Shown: positions 20,506-33,004 of the stretch, in pieces
How positions within the stretch are numbered: position 1 is the stretch's first letter
Layout: every line of letters starts with the position of its first letter
Assembly (NCBI GenBank): GCA_033557465.1
Contig: JAWIIG010000025.1
Span: 10,486,501 to 10,550,500 of the forward strand
DNA: 64,000 nucleotides
Direction of reading: 5' to 3'
DNA from: Ichthyophis bannanicus
Lineage: Eukaryota > Chordata > Amphibia > Gymnophiona > Ichthyophiidae
Program-made: the position numbers and the translations under genes
The notes under the pieces: model-generated
What the model saw: only the letters and a program-made list of their open reading frames with translations
Databases searched by the model: none
What the model was told of the DNA's origin: nothing

Positions 20506-21212
20506 ATGGACTGTCCTCTAGATAACCATATCTACTTTGTGAGTTGAGAGGCAATATAAAAAAAATTTGTAATCTTCTTTGCTGCCTGAATAGCTTTGTT
20601 TTGTTTTTTAAATAGCTATTATCAAGGTCTCTACAGAATGCATATTCTGGTCAATTTGTTCTTCTACCAGGTGCACACTGCATGCTGCACCTGTCTGAGT
20701 ATATTTAGCCCAATGTGGTATAACAGGGGCGGTTTGTATGCCTGAAGGATGTTTTTACAGAGGAGCTAGGTAGTCTAGTGATGCTGTAAGAAGGGAGCTC
20801 TTAGTAGAGAATTGGCCATCCATTGAAAGAGAGGAAATGGCCTGAGGTTTGCTCTGAACCTCTCTGCAAATTGGACAAGATCAGGCTGATTATTATCATA
20901 GCTGGTGATATACCTACATCAAGGTTTTATTTTGGGGGGAAATTGGCATGAAAGCGGAGATGGTGGCTGGACCAAGATACTGGGTGAGAAAACAGGCTAT
21001 CCTGATGACACATTACCATGCCATTGATGTGTACTAAGTTTACATTCAAACTGTTTATTGATCCGCAGTTGACAACAATAGACCAGACATCAAGAACAAA
21101 ATCAACAAAATACAAACAATTAGGGCCCATTGAACATTTATGATCGCCTTTGGTTTTCTGTTTTGTTTTTCCCCCATTTCCCTTCTATCTCACCCTCCCC
21201 ACCAGGGATCGG
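20506..21212. other. Unassigned sequence
   Basis: AT-rich, with no frame or repeat family I recognise. T-rich and C-rich runs occur near 21150-21190. Confidence 0.45.
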
Positions 21213-21516
21213 GCAGACCTTTATTTATTTATTTTATTTATTTATTTAGCTGTATTTATATCCCGCTTTTCACCAGGTCAAAGCGGTCAATTGGGAGATA
21301 CATTTAACATGAGGGGATATGAGACACACACACTAATACATACAAGGAACATGGGCATTGGAGGGTTAAGTGGCTTGCCCAAGACCACAAGGAGTGCCTA
21401 TAGGACTAGAAATCCCAATCCCTCTGGCCTGAGATTGCTGTCCCCAGGTGGGACTTGAACCCCCGACCCTCCGGCCTGAAGTACCTTGTCCTAACCACTA
21501 GACCACGCCTCCCTAC
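21213..21516 (-). mobile_element. tRNA-derived SINE, minus strand
   Basis: On the minus strand the head reads GGGAGGCGTGGTCTAGTGGT (A box, 21489-21507 region) and GGGGTTCAAGTCCCAC (B box, 21449-21464), which are the internal RNA polymerase III promoter elements of a tRNA. The body contains CTTGGGCAAGCCACTTAACC, also found in modified form at 6135-6349. The tail ends AAATAAATAAATAA. It is not a functional tRNA gene. I cannot define a clear target duplication. Confidence 0.75.
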
Positions 21517-21838
21517 AAAGGAAAATTGAGCCTTCCAGCGTGTGGGGTTCTTAAACATTACTGGGTTTGTCTGCCCTTGTCCCAAGCCTCACCTGTCCCC
21601 CCCCCCCCCCCCACTCCTGTGGGCGACACTTCCAACGAGATCCTCTCTGCCAGCTCTCTTCTAAAGCTAGTTTAAGATGTAGCTTCGACTGCTTGGGGGT
21701 TTAATATGTAGCCAGCCAAGTACGTGAGCTCATGGATTATTTATTTCTTTAAAGCCCACATCATTCCTAAAGTAAAGGAAACATTTGTGAGATGTACTGA
21801 CTAGGGAGTCGGCATGGACATTGAGGGTCATCTATGAT
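21517..21838. other. Unassigned sequence with a long C run
   Basis: A C homopolymer lies at about 21598-21612. No gene is visible. The left copy of the L1 target duplication begins at 21839. Confidence 0.45.
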
Positions 21839-21854
21839 AAAGATATCAAAGGAA
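21839..21854. repeat. Left target-site duplication of the L1 element
   Basis: AAAGATATCAAAGGAA, repeated exactly at 27654-27669. Confidence 0.9.
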
Positions 21855-22055
21855 GGATCACGTGATGTGGTGAGCCAGGGAAGCTGTGTCCTCCCTGAGC
21901 TCCGGACTCCCTGGCCCTAAACCGGCTAATATTGCCCTTTCAACAGGGCACAAACCGCGGAATCTACCCCATACCGAAGTGCTGCAGCCACACCGAACCC
22001 GAACGGGAGACCTCGAGGAGGATGGCAGCGACGGCGAAACTTGGGGGCATCTAAG

Positions 22056-22858
22056 ATGGCCGCCTCGCCTCCGAGCCCGGGGGCCATACCAGCAGCTGCG
22101 GCACCGGCGGCCACTGCAATGGAGATTTCGGCGGCAGTTGCAGAAGCTCTATCCCTGCAATTTGAGACCTTCCGCACTAAAATGGAGGCGGTACAGAACT
22201 CGGTCGAGGCAGTCGGGCTCTGCATGCAACAGGCGGAGGCTCGGATATCACAGGCAGAGGAGGAGGTGGAAAAGCTTGCCTTGGAGCTTGAGCAGGTCCG
22301 GGGGACCCTGAAAGACCAGGCCGTGAAACTGGAGGATCTGGAGAATCGCTCAAGACGCAGTAATCTTCGCTTTCTGGGGGTCCCGGGCTCCGTAGCAGAC
22401 AGAGACCTGCGTACGTATATTGAGGCCCTCTCGGCATCTTTACTGGGGAACAATGCGCTGGGCCCCCCCCCCCCCCCGTGATAGAACGAGTGCACAGAGT
22501 GGGCCCCCGGAAACCTACAGATGCAAGGCCGAGGATTGTGTTGGCCAAATACCTCCAGTTCCAGCAGAAAGAAGCGATCCTGCGTGAGGCTCGGAAACGA
22601 GGGACCATTGAGCGGGACAATGCTAAAATCCGTATTACCCAGGACTATTCTGCAGCGGTGAGTCAGCGTCGCAGAGCATATGCTCCGATTTGTCAAAAAC
22701 TGATTGCAGCAAACATTAAATTCATGGTTCAATACCCAGCACGCCTCCACGTGCTCCATGAGGGCCGGCCTCGGGTGTTTGACTTGGCAGCGGAAGCGGC
22801 GGTTTATGTTGAACAGTTGAGAGGCCTGGGCACATCGTCGTCTACTGCACCGGATTGA
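22056..22858 (+). pseudogene. L1 ORF1 (coiled coil and RNA-recognition domain), frameshifted in a C run
   Basis: The ATG at 22056 starts MAASPPSP. Residues of about 25-105 form a heptad-like helix (EEEVEKLALELEQVRG) followed by LENRSRRSNLRFLGVP, the hallmark junction of L1 ORF1 proteins between coiled coil and RRM. The frame runs into a stop after a 15-base C tract (22463-22477) and continues in another frame with ERVHRVGPRK and ARKRG up to TAPD, stop 22856-22858. ORF1 trimers coat the L1 RNA. Apart from the homopolymer slip the frame is open. Confidence 0.85.
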
Positions 22859-23953
22859 TTGGTCTGGGACGCAGAGGGGGTCCCTCGACGAGCTGGATCT
22901 TATGAGCCTTCAGGGCGAACGGGAGGTTTTGGACAGTGAGTGTTATGAGGCAGCCTGGTGGGCCTGCTCCCTGCTGTGGGATTCCCGGACCTTCGGGAAG
23001 GGTTAAGTGCTGCCAGGAACACTTTTGCTGCAGACTCTGTGCATTACTGCCACCTCATAAGACTGAGTAGCCCATGGGGGAAAGTAATTTTGAGCCATGC
23101 TCGCCATATGTAAGTCGGGGGGAGGAGGGCGAACGGGGTGAGGGGGTTAGCTGTCACTACCGTTTGGCCTAGCCCATTGCTCTGGGCCCGGGGCCTGTCT
23201 TAAGGGGAAGAGATTCAGCTGTTGCTTTTGTGCTGTTTACTCCTGGGCAGGCCCTGAGGGCTGCCAGAAACGCTACCTGGGGGGAATGTATGTAACGTGT
23301 ATACTTTACTCGGCTGATGGCCCCCCTTGGGGGAATATATTGAGTCATGTGGGGCTCTGTGTGAAAGAGGGCAGGGGGGGGGACAGTGAACGGGATGGGG
23401 TATAGATTTTAATTTATACATCGGCCTACACTCCTCTTCTGGCTTCTCTTGGCCTGTTATTCAGGAGGGGACTGGGCTGGCCTCTATAACAAGGTATTAT
23501 GGTGTTATAGTTTTGTTACTGTGTTAATGCATTGTTATCTGTTTGGGGGATGCTCATACTTACAATGACCAGTTAAGTTCTCCCTGGGCTGAAGGGTGTG
23601 TTTCGGTAGGGAGTGGGAGGATCAGGGGGGTTGGGGGGTCTGGACACATCAAGGTGATTGGTTAGTAGGGGGAGAGAGTGGAGATGGGGGTCTGAGGTAG
23701 AGGGGGGGAGGGGGGAGACGAGGGGCTGGGGGTAGGGGTTGGTGGGGGGATGGGTGGGATTAAGGGGGGAGGGATGGGGGTCAGGGGGTCTCCGGGTTCG
23801 GGGAGAGGGGAGAGGGGATTGTCGCAAATTTAATGCTCTAGAAGGGCAGGTCTTCGCTCTGAGGAATTAGGGGGGGTTCCAGGCTGGGAGGGCCCCTTCC
23901 AGAATGTTGAGTTTTATGCAGTGGATGGGACCTGATTATTCCCTCCCTCCCTG

Positions 23954-26900
23954 AAGATCATATCATGGAATGTCTGTGGTCTAGGTAGCCCAGTAAAGAG
24001 AGAGAAAATTTTGAAGGCCTTGGCTAGGCAGCGCTGTGACATCGCGCTCTTACAGGAAACCCACCAGACGGCCAAAGAACATAGCAAATTGTGCAGGGAT
24101 TGGGTGGGTCAAGTGTGGGGAGCCGCGGCAGTAGGTAAAAAAGGGGGGTGTGGCTATTTTAATACACAAACGAGTGCGTTTCTCCCTGATTAGGGAAGTG
24201 ACAGACCCTACCGGTCGTTTTGTGTTCCTGCATGGTAAATTGGAGGAACGGGAGGTGATTCTAGGGGACCTTAATGGTCCTACCGTGTCAGACCCAGCCT
24301 TTTATAACTGGGTGGCGGCGAAAATAGAACAGTTTGAAGACCTCCCGCTTATATTGGGGGGGGGGGGATTTTAATGGGGTTCTGGATGTTGAATTGGATA
24401 TTTCTCAGGTGTCAGCGTCCCGGGAGCGGCATCAGACAGCTAAGCTGCTGCAAAGATTTCAGGCGAGACTGGGGTTGGTGGACCCCTGGCGGTTGCTCCA
24501 CCCCTTGGAGAGGGATTTCACTCATCAGTCTAGGGCCCATGGAACCAGTGCACGGATTGATTATTTGATGGTTACAGGGAGTCTTTTTTCCAGGATGGGA
24601 GCGGCACAGATTGGTCCTACGGAGATTTCAGACCACGCCCCAATTTGGGTGGAAGTGCAGTGGGGGGGGGGGGGGTGCGACTTCCAGCCGCATTTGGCGT
24701 TTTCCTATAGATCTTTATAAGGATAGACAGTTTTCCCAATTTCTTCGCCAACGCTGGCAGGCGTTTGAGCTGAATCATAGGTGCCATCAGGAAGATCCGG
24801 AACTGGTGTGGGAGACTGCTAAAGTTGTATTGAGGGGTGATATCATTGGATATGTGGCTAGGAGAAGGAGAGTGATGGCGGAACAGATTATTAGCCTAGA
24901 GCAGCGGGTGACGAGGCTGCGACGTCTTTGTGCGCGCTCGCCCACAGCACAGAATAAGAAGCAGTTCTGGGAGATGCAAGTGGCATTTAACGAGTTGTTG
25001 CATCAGCGAGCTACGAAATCGCTGCTCTATTACCGATATAAATTGTACTGTTTTGGAGATAAACCGGGGAAGCTACTCGGTCGGTGTTTACGGGGCCCTA
25101 GGGGGGGGCGGTCGGTGGCGGCCCTTTACAACGCGCATGGGGATCTGTGCAGAGGATGGGGGGAGATAGCGGAAGTGTTTAAAACATTTTATCAACAGTT
25201 GTATAGTGCAGAGGCGGAGGCCCCTTGCGCCATAGAGTATTTACAAGATCTTGCCTTGCCTAAACTGACAGCAGAACAAGCTAAAAAACTTGAGCAGCCA
25301 ATTACTCTTTTAGAGGTGCAACAGGTGATCTCGAAGGCGAGCTTCTACAAATCGCCGGGCCCCGATGGGTTTGGGGCAGAATTCTATAAATTGTTATCAG
25401 ATGGGGTGGGTCCTTTGTTGGTGGCTATGTTTGGCCAACGCAGAGACGTTGGTTCATTGCGCTGGGGTAGTAACCAAGCCCACATAGTGTTGATCCCAAA
25501 ACCGGGTAAAGACTTGACACAGGCGGCGTCCTACCGACCGATATCCCTGCTGAATTTTGATTCAAAGTTATTAGCTAAAATCTTGGCGCAACGTTTGGCT
25601 GAGGTACTTTTAGAGGGTTGCTAGTTAGGATTTATCCTGATTTAGATAGGACCAAACACTGGACCCTTTAATTCGTAAAATAGAACAGGACAATCGAATA
25701 CGTGGAGTACGGATAGGTGGGCAGGAGTTTAAAATCTCGGCATTCGCAGATGACTTGCTGGTTCACTTGCTGGATCCGCGGGACTCCTTGCCCTGTCTTT
25801 TGGCTGAGTTTCAGGCCTATGGCTGCGTAGCAGGGTTTCGCATTAATAAAGAGAAGTCAGAAGCGCTTGACATCTCCGGTCACCTTCAGGGGCATTGGGA
25901 GGGGGAGTTCCCGTTAAGATGGGCCTCGGATCAGTTTGTCTACCTGGGTATCTCTTTGACAAGGTTGCCGCAAGAGTTATATCATTGTAGCTTTGAGAAC
26001 ATTATGGTGCGTTTGCGGACTCAGTTGAACGCCTGGTCCCAGCTTCCGTTGTCTTTATTGGGGAGGGTAGCGGCCGTTAAAATGGTGATTTTGCCGAGAA
26101 TCTTATATTGGCTGCAGACGCTACCGGTATGGTTGCTGAGGAGAGATTTACGAAAAATGGAAAAGGAGATACAGGGTTTTCTGTGGCGGGGGGCCAGAGC
26201 GCGTATATCCTTAAACCGGCTGGTGGACCCTTGGAAGAAGGGAGGGGTCGGGCTTCCAGATCTTGGGGCCTACGCCTTAGCTTGTCAGGCCAGACACATT
26301 GGAGATTGGCTGGAGGGGACGGATATTTATACGCCTTTGGCCTTTGAAGAGGCATGGGCTAGTCCACATACGGTGCTTGCAGTGCTTCACATGGCGAATA
26401 TTAGATTGCCGGATCGCCTCAAAAGGAGCGGGTTGTTCAATTCCATGCGCCGTACGTGGCGGCAAGTTAATGTATATTGGAGACGGAAATGGATGGTATC
26501 GAGCTGGTTGCTGCTGCAAGGCAATGTGTGTTTTCCCCCGGGCTCTGAGACAAGGGTGTTTCGCACCTGGCATGGACAGGGTATCAGAAACATAGGACAC
26601 GTGGTGGATTTATATGGGAAATGCAAAACACTGGCAGTCCTAAAGAGCGAGTATGAACTGCAGCCCACCCATTATTTTGCATACATGCAATTGGCTCACT
26701 GGAGTGCTATCGGCCTCAGCCGGACTACAGGGGAGTGGAGAGGGCGTGGGCGGGGGTGTTAGGACGGGAGGTGCCTAACGGCACCATTTTGGAAGCCTTG
26801 GGGGGGATCACTGACCTGGCAGAAGGGGCTCGCTGGCGGGAAATCCAATTTAAATGTATTCTTAGAGCACATTTCTCACCCCGAAGAGCTTTGCGTAGCC

Positions 26901-27284
26901 ATCTCACCACAGATGGGAGTTGCCCCAGATGCGCGGAGCCGCTGGCTGGTTTAGTCCACATGTGGTGGGATTGCAAACATCTTCATTCATATTGGGCCCA
27001 TATTAGGGGGTGGATAATGGCGCGGATCCAACAGAGGTTTCCTTGGTCAAGCTCCCTGGTGGTTTTTGATCAACTACACAAAGATTTCCCCAGAGGGCGA
27101 TGGGCCAGGCTGTGGGTACGTAAGGCTTGTCTGGAGGGTAAGGGCCCCATACTTCGTAGATGGAGGGAACGGCAACCGCCAACCGCCAACATTCTGTGAA
27201 TGGCGTAATAGCTTCCATCAGCTTATGTTGGCAGAGAGATGGAGAGCGAGGGGTAATGTGCAGAAATGGTCTACCTTTCTGTAA
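23954..27284 (+). pseudogene. L1 ORF2 (endonuclease, reverse transcriptase, Cys-rich C-terminus), defective
   Basis: The apurinic-type endonuclease starts with IISWNVCGLGS near 23957, then LLQETH, GGDFNGVLD and SDHAPIWVE. Frame changes occur at G runs near 24143, 24356-24367 and 24660-24674. RT begins with SPGPDGFGAEFYK and YRPISLLNFDSKLLAKIL (to 25624). The block between AEVLLEG and the active-site box is mostly absent, and FADDLLV appears already near 25745, so a few hundred bases of RT are deleted compared with normal L1 spacing. The C-terminal zinc-like motif CPRCAEPL...HMWWDC is at about 26925-26970. Reading continues in another frame to about 27284. Confidence 0.85.
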
Positions 27285-27653
27285 CAATGGGACCCGTATA
27301 TACAAAGTTTGGGCCCAAGGTGCCGCAATGAAATTTTGAATGTGGGTCATTAGTGATGGTTGGGATGGGGCTATAGGATGGGGGGAGGAGTAGTGGGAGG
27401 AGCTTAACATAAGGGGCGGAGCTGGTGTAGAGATTTGTGACTGGGGGTGGGCGGGGGGAGGGTTTATTGTGTTGCTTTTATATGGTATAAACTCTTTGTT
27501 ACTGTATGTTAATGATGGTTCATATCTATGTCACCTTGATGCTGTTTACTGCCCTCTGGATGGGGATAAGAGTCCACCTGGTCTGGAGGCCTGTTATTGT
27601 TGATTTGGGACTGTTGGTGACTTGTACTCTTGTTCTAAATAAAATGATTAAAA

Positions 27654-27669
27654 AAAGATATCAAAGGAA
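27654..27669. repeat. Right target-site duplication of the L1 element
   Basis: Exact copy of 21839-21854, directly after the A-rich tail. Confidence 0.9.
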
Positions 27670-28000
27670 CAAATCCAGTGTCAGCTATGAGCTCCTCCAG
27701 AGCAAAGATGGATGATTATTCTGTGGTGGAGAGTGATAAACCAGCAGAATGTTCAGAGTATAAGATTCATAAAATTGTAGTAGGAATAGAAGTCATTCAG
27801 GCTTGAGGGAGGACACCTTCAGTTTGGAGGAATAGTGAACTGCCATGCTATGCCACCTCTCCCCTCCAAATCTATGTTCTGTGCAACAAAAGAGATTTTG
27901 CTGTTTTGATCCAGATTTCTGTGAGACAGAAGACCTCGAAATTTACTGAAAGCAAGTAATATATCGTAGTGGGTTTGGTTTAAGGCAGCTTACAAGGGCT
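27670..28000. other. Unassigned sequence between the L1 and a DIRS stub
   Basis: Nothing recognisable. It is presumably intronic flank of the pre-L1 locus. Confidence 0.45.
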
Positions 28001-28394
28001 TATCTCCAGGAACAAGCAGGAATGAGTCTTCACATATGGGTACGTCGGTACCGACGGAGCCTGCGCGGGAACGCTCCCCAGCTTCCCAAAATGGAAAGCT
28101 TTTGGGAGCATCCCACAGCGCCTGCGCGCTGCCTTCCCGCCTTTCCTAACCAACTCTCCTCAGTTCTTCTTTGCCGCGGAGCCAGCAGGTCAAGCCCTAT
28201 CACTGCTGAAGAAGTTCTTTATTTTATTTTATTTCTTTGGTCGCATGTCTGCCTTCCCCGACTCCGGACCGGTACCGCCGGTCTTTTCTTTCTTTCTTTA
28301 AAAAAAAAAAAAAATATATATATCGATATTTTTCCTCACTTGGTGTATTTTTCTTCTTAAGGCCTCAGGGCCCACAAGAAAATTTCCCCCATGG
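28001..28394 (+). mobile_element. DIRS 5' stub (copy I, subfamily 1)
   Basis: TATCTCCAGGAACAAGCAGG through the leader, the (TA)n tract and the gag start codon (ATGGAAAA at 28391) matches the 5' ends of copies A and C closely. After the first gag codons it switches abruptly into unrelated minus-strand LINE sequence. The rest of the element is missing. Confidence 0.85.
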
Positions 28395-30600
28395 AAAATT
28401 TGTTATCTATCTCTTCAATTTGAGTTGGAGGTCTGTAGACTACAGCAGTATGGATGACAGTGCCATCTCCTCTTTCCAAAACGATCCAGAGGTCAGTCTC
28501 ACTAAGGCCCAATTTTGAGGGAGGAGAGAAACCTTGGTTCCTCGTTTTTATATAGTATAGCACCTTGATTTTTCTGAAGTTGATTTGAAGGTTATGACTA
28601 TTAAGCCACTTTGATGTTTTGCTGAAACAGTCTGTAATTTGGTGGGGAATGGGGTTTGTAATGTTAAAAGGAAGATATAACATTATATCATCTGCATAAA
28701 TGTGGTAACCTACATTGAATCTTTTTAAGGTGGCGCGGGTGGGCTGAAGGTATATGTTAAAAAGAAGGGCTGATAGGGCAGAGCCTTGCGGTAGCCTTGT
28801 TCTTACTTGTATGGTTTAGATGTGTGTTGACTAATTTTGACCTGTTGGGTTCTGCCTGATAAGTAAGACCGGAATCATTGGAAGACGGCCCCCTGTTGGA
28901 GTCTGGTAAGGATTATGTCATGGCTGATGCTGTCAAATGCAGAGGCAATATCTTAGAATATAAGTATGAATGCTTGTCTAGTGTCTATACCACGTATCAG
29001 CTTGTCGAATAGTGCAAGAAAGAGAGTTTCAACGCCATGGTGTGGCCTGAAGCTGTATTGGTGTTCATCTAAGGGGGCATGCATGTCCACATGGTCCTGG
29101 AGTTGAATTTGAGCTATTTTCTCGATAACTTTGGCCATAAATGGGAAGCTTGTGATTGGTCTGTATGATGTGGGACTGTTATGTCTATGGAGTTGTTCTT
29201 TGGGATAGGGTGTATTATCACTTGTTTTAATGTTGATGGCATGTGCCCTTGTTTCAGGGATGTGTTAACAATTTTGAGTATGATGGGTGATTCGTTCTGC
29301 TTTAGTTGCCTTTAACCAGCTAACCGGGCATGGGTCAAGACTAGATGTTGTCGTATTGATTTTGGTTATTATGTTGAGATCTTCTAGCTTGATCTGTGAG
29401 AATGTTGACCCAAGTGATCCTGGTTATGGGGTTGGACTCCAAGGAGAGAGCTGTATCTGTCGCTGGTAGTTTTAATTTTCTCCTATAATGGTTAGCCTGG
29501 ATTTGAGGTTTGATTGCGGGGTTGTTTATATCATCATTGTTGAGGTTGTGATTCAGGGTTTTTACAATTTCAAACCGCTCTCTGGGGCGGTTGAGGGATT
29601 TAGTGAGTATGTTAGAATTGTACTCCTTCTTATCAGTAATGGTCACTTTGTAATGTTGCAGTGTTCTCATGTATATCTGTGTTCAGTGGACTTTGTGACC
29701 CTCCAGGTATGCTCTATCTTCTATAAGTAAGTTGTTTTTAAACTTTTTTAAATCTTGAGAGTATTAATCTACATGATGTTTTTGTCTCCTATTTGTCGAG
29801 GAGGCAGTCCTGTAGCGCCGCTGTCTGTGGAGTCATTCCATTTGGATACTATAGCTTCTATGTCTGTTAGGTTAGGGTTGAATCGCTGGAGTGTGTCATT
29901 TATGAATCTCTTCTTTTCAAATGGCTTATATCTTCTGATCGGTGTGTCCCTAGTGTTTGCTGCTGATGTAGGGATGTGGGATGGTAATTGAGTTTATTAA
30001 ATGATGGTCGGACCATAGGACCTTTTGTGCCTGTGAGGGTTGGAAATGTTTGCAAATATCACTGGGTATGAAAACTAAGTCTAAGTCTAAAATGTTTCCT
30101 CTATTGTGAGTAGGGACATTGACTATTTGGTGATAGTCCATATCAGTCATAGTTTAGGAATGCAGTAGCATGGGTATTGAGGCTAGGTTGAAGTCACCTA
30201 AGAGGATAAACAGCTTTTTACTTGAGGAGGTACACACACATTCTGTGAGGACATCTAGATGTCATGGTTGTGTATTAGACAGAAGGAAAGGTGGTGGTTC
30301 TCTATGGCAAGGATTTCTATGCCTCAACATTTTTAGATGTGAGGAGGGATGCTTTCAGCTCCTACTTTGACAATGAGAACAGCTCCACCTTGTTTTGTTA
30401 CCCTGGGGCAGTGGAATAAATTATGTTCTGGGATCCTAAGTTGGTGGGCTAGCACAGTGTCTGAATCTAATAGTCATGTTTCTGCGATGCAGACAACATC
30501 TAGGTTGTTATCAGTAACATTGTCTCAGATTACATGTATTTTATTCCTTACAGATCGTACGTTAGTAAGGTAACATGTTAAAATTGTTGGGTTAGGGTGT
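28395..30600 (-). mobile_element. Jockey-superfamily (L2/CR1-like) LINE fragment, minus strand
   Basis: On the minus strand, from 30575 downwards: an endonuclease start (LTNVRSVRNK), its end (LWSDHHL near 30025-30000), a linker, RT with LDEHQYSFRPHHGVETL (near 29060), DIASAFDSISHD (near 28940) and the active site IYADDIMLYL (near 28700-28675), then LNSHNLQINFRKIKVLY. Stops interrupt it throughout. The 3' part after the RT core is cut off at the junction with DIRS stub I. Motif wording fits the L2/CR1 side of the jockey group; finer placement needs a tree. Confidence 0.75.
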
Positions 30601-31850
30601 ACCTAGGCTGGGGTGTGTAATGGTCCTGTCTGGTTCAATAATGATTAATCTATCTGGATTCTTTTTAAATCCAGTAGTGGTTTTATAGCCCATGGCAATG
30701 GGGTTGTAGCGAGCCGGGTTATAAATTATGGGTATGAAATGGTGTGTATATGGGCGGGAGTAGCTCTGAATTATGAGGCAGAGGGTAATGCATAACCTGT
30801 AGCAGAGCCAGAGGGAGGGTTTGTTCTCCATGGTAGGTTAAGGGGAGAAGTTAGAGCTGATAGTATTAGGAGAGAGGTGATGTGATAGAACAGGCAGCTA
30901 TTGACTGTCGTGATGCTAGTGATAGGGAGCGCAATCCTACTGATTTGTTCAAATATCTTAAATGGCAAGTATCAGAGAGTTAATATCCTGAAGGCGGTGA
31001 GCATTCGGTACAGAGCAGATAGTGTCCAATTATTAATAGGCTTTGCCGTAGGTGCAGTGAGTGACTGTTACGCCTATCAAATTCTCACAGAGGTATACTT
31101 ACTATTTAAGCTGAAAAGTAGTATACAAATACAATATGCAGTTTAGCCTATCGCTTTGGAGCAGTGTTCGCTGCTATTAGAGGGCTCACCTACCCCAATG
31201 ATGCAGTCAATGTTACTATTCTTGTCCTCTCTGCGAAACAGCTTCACTTGCTCTTCGTTGCTGTGTAGCTCTCAGTTTTTTAGGTAACAGCATTGTCTGG
31301 GTGTTGGGCAGGATAACCTCCCTAGCAATGGGGATTCTCCCCAATAGCTAGTGGGTATTAGACTTTGCCTAAGGGCCATGCCAAAGAGCCCTTTGGCTTA
31401 GCCTGCCTGGCACGGGTGCGCCGAGAGCTTCCCTTTTTGTTTCTTCAGGGAGGCCGGCTTGATGATGCGGCTGCAGGGGGGTGGGGGCTTACTTCCACAC
31501 CTCCTGCAGCCGGCACAGAGTTCAGAGCCTCGTTAGTGGCTTTAGGGCTTGATGGTGTCTGGGTGGTCGGATGCAGGATCTGCGGCGGAGAGAGGTTTTC
31601 TTCAGAAAACCCCCCTCCAAAAGTATTTAGGACACCCATACACCAAAACCGAAAGAAAACCTCATCCAAACATACTTCACATGCACCCTTCAATGCTATG
31701 CCATTCTTAACCAGCCAACACTCAGTTTCTACTGTTTATCTCCCTGAGGGTGCACTTTTGCCAAATGCTGACAGCATCAGAGCTGATGAGGCTGTTAGCG
31801 AAGCCAGTTGGGAGGGGAAGTAATCCCAATTGAGGTGGGGGGAGGGGATT
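30601..31850 (-). other. Possible 5' part of the minus-strand LINE
   Basis: It lies directly upstream (in minus sense) of the endonuclease start and shows no independent gene. A Cys-poor open frame exists on the plus strand (31365-31823), but I see no domain in it. Assignment to the LINE leader or ORF1 is a guess from position. Confidence 0.3.
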
Positions 31851-33004
31851 TAGCACATATAAGTAAGACTTTTGGATATGGAAAAATAGAATTGAAAATA
31901 GAATAAAAAGAAAAGGCGGGGGGGGGGGGGGGGTTCTGACCTATGATTTGAGACTGGTGGCAGGCCCCTTAGTGGCTACGTTAGAAGTCTCTGAGGTCTT
32001 TTTCCTCCCCGTAATTTGAATTCAGGAAGTCTCTGTGGATTTAGATTTCTATAATTTTTGAGAAGTCCTATTGGAGGATACAAGTATTCCTGTTTTCGTT
32101 TACTGCATTTGTACATCCTGTACTCTCTTGATTGTTACAAGCAGTATGGCTCAGAAATTGAAAAGGCAGGATCTGATGGACTGAGGGAAGGAGCTCGAGA
32201 CAGAAGGAGCGGGATTAAGGGAGCAGGCAGGCTCAGAGATAGAAGGAACAAGATCTGTGACCTAAAGGAGACAAAAGACTAATCTTTATCTTCATTAGAC
32301 ATTTGATATACCGCCCAGGCAGCCCTGGCATCGGAGTGGTTTACAATAACAAAACTGGTGGCTGTAGGAACAAAACTGCATCTGAGCATTTAATTTTGGG
32401 ACCTCAAATGGATAGGTCTATAATATTTGCAGTAAATGTACTCTTTGCCATTATTGTGCTTTAAATCAGAAGGAAGGGGCAGGCCTTCCTCGCCATTACC
32501 GTATGTCTGATAATTAGCACCAGTGGCCTTGGGTCAGGGCTGAATTGCTGATCCTTCTTTATGCCGTCCTGTCCTGTGCCAGACCTTGCGATGCTCCTCT
32601 TTTCTTGCTTTGCTGCTGTTTGGCTGTTGCCATGCAAACGATATTGAACCCTGACATAGAGATTTTGGTACCGCACAAGTGGCAACGCTCATATGTGCAT
32701 AGCAGTAAGATTTATGCAGTATGGATACTGTACTTTTTTGTACATGTTTAGATTTAGCTCATGCCTTTTCAGTAGTAGCTCAAGGAAAGTTTTATATGCA
32801 GATGCACTAGGTGGCTTCCAATTTTATTTTTGTACCTGAAGCAATGAAGGTTTAAGTACAGATTTGCCAATTTACCCAGTTCCAAGAGTGATTTTGTTGC
32901 CAGTTCTGGTTTTAAATTTGCATTGCAATGCAGTATGGTATTTGTAGTCCCTGATTTTAGCCTTGGAATCAGTGCTGCAGGTCCCATAATGCAGCAGGAT
33001 GAGA
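31851..33004. other. Intronic sequence with degraded repeat tails
   Basis: A G run sits at about 31918-31933. Near 32300-32350, GATATACCGCCCAGGC and GTGGTTTACAATAAC resemble the 3' tail shared by the SINEs in this window. No coding feature is visible. Confidence 0.4.

Larger units (their letters stand above)
21855..27653 (+). mobile_element. L1-type LINE retrotransposon, near full length, 5.8 kb
   Basis: It begins GGATCACGTGATGTGGTGAG and ends with an AATAAAATGATTAAAA-type tail. A perfect 16-bp duplication flanks it (21839-21854, 27654-27669), so both ends are preserved. Two ORFs follow L1 order: ORF1 RNA-binding protein, then ORF2 endonuclease/RT. A G-rich, strand-biased inter-ORF region (about 22860-23940) carries long G runs on this strand. 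Both ORFs are broken, several times exactly at C or G homopolymers, and ORF2 has a deletion inside RT. Confidence 0.92.

Noticed and set aside
21440..21516. tRNA gene on the minus strand
   Set aside because: A and B boxes are present, but the sequence continues into a SINE body and A-rich tail and no full cloverleaf is evident.
21926..22759. 277-codon minus-strand frame
   Set aside because: It is antisense to L1 ORF1, which has clear coiled-coil and RRM motifs on the plus strand.
31365..31823. 152-codon plus-strand frame upstream of the LINE
   Set aside because: No domain, unusual composition and no splice or promoter context. It probably lies in retroelement leader sequence.
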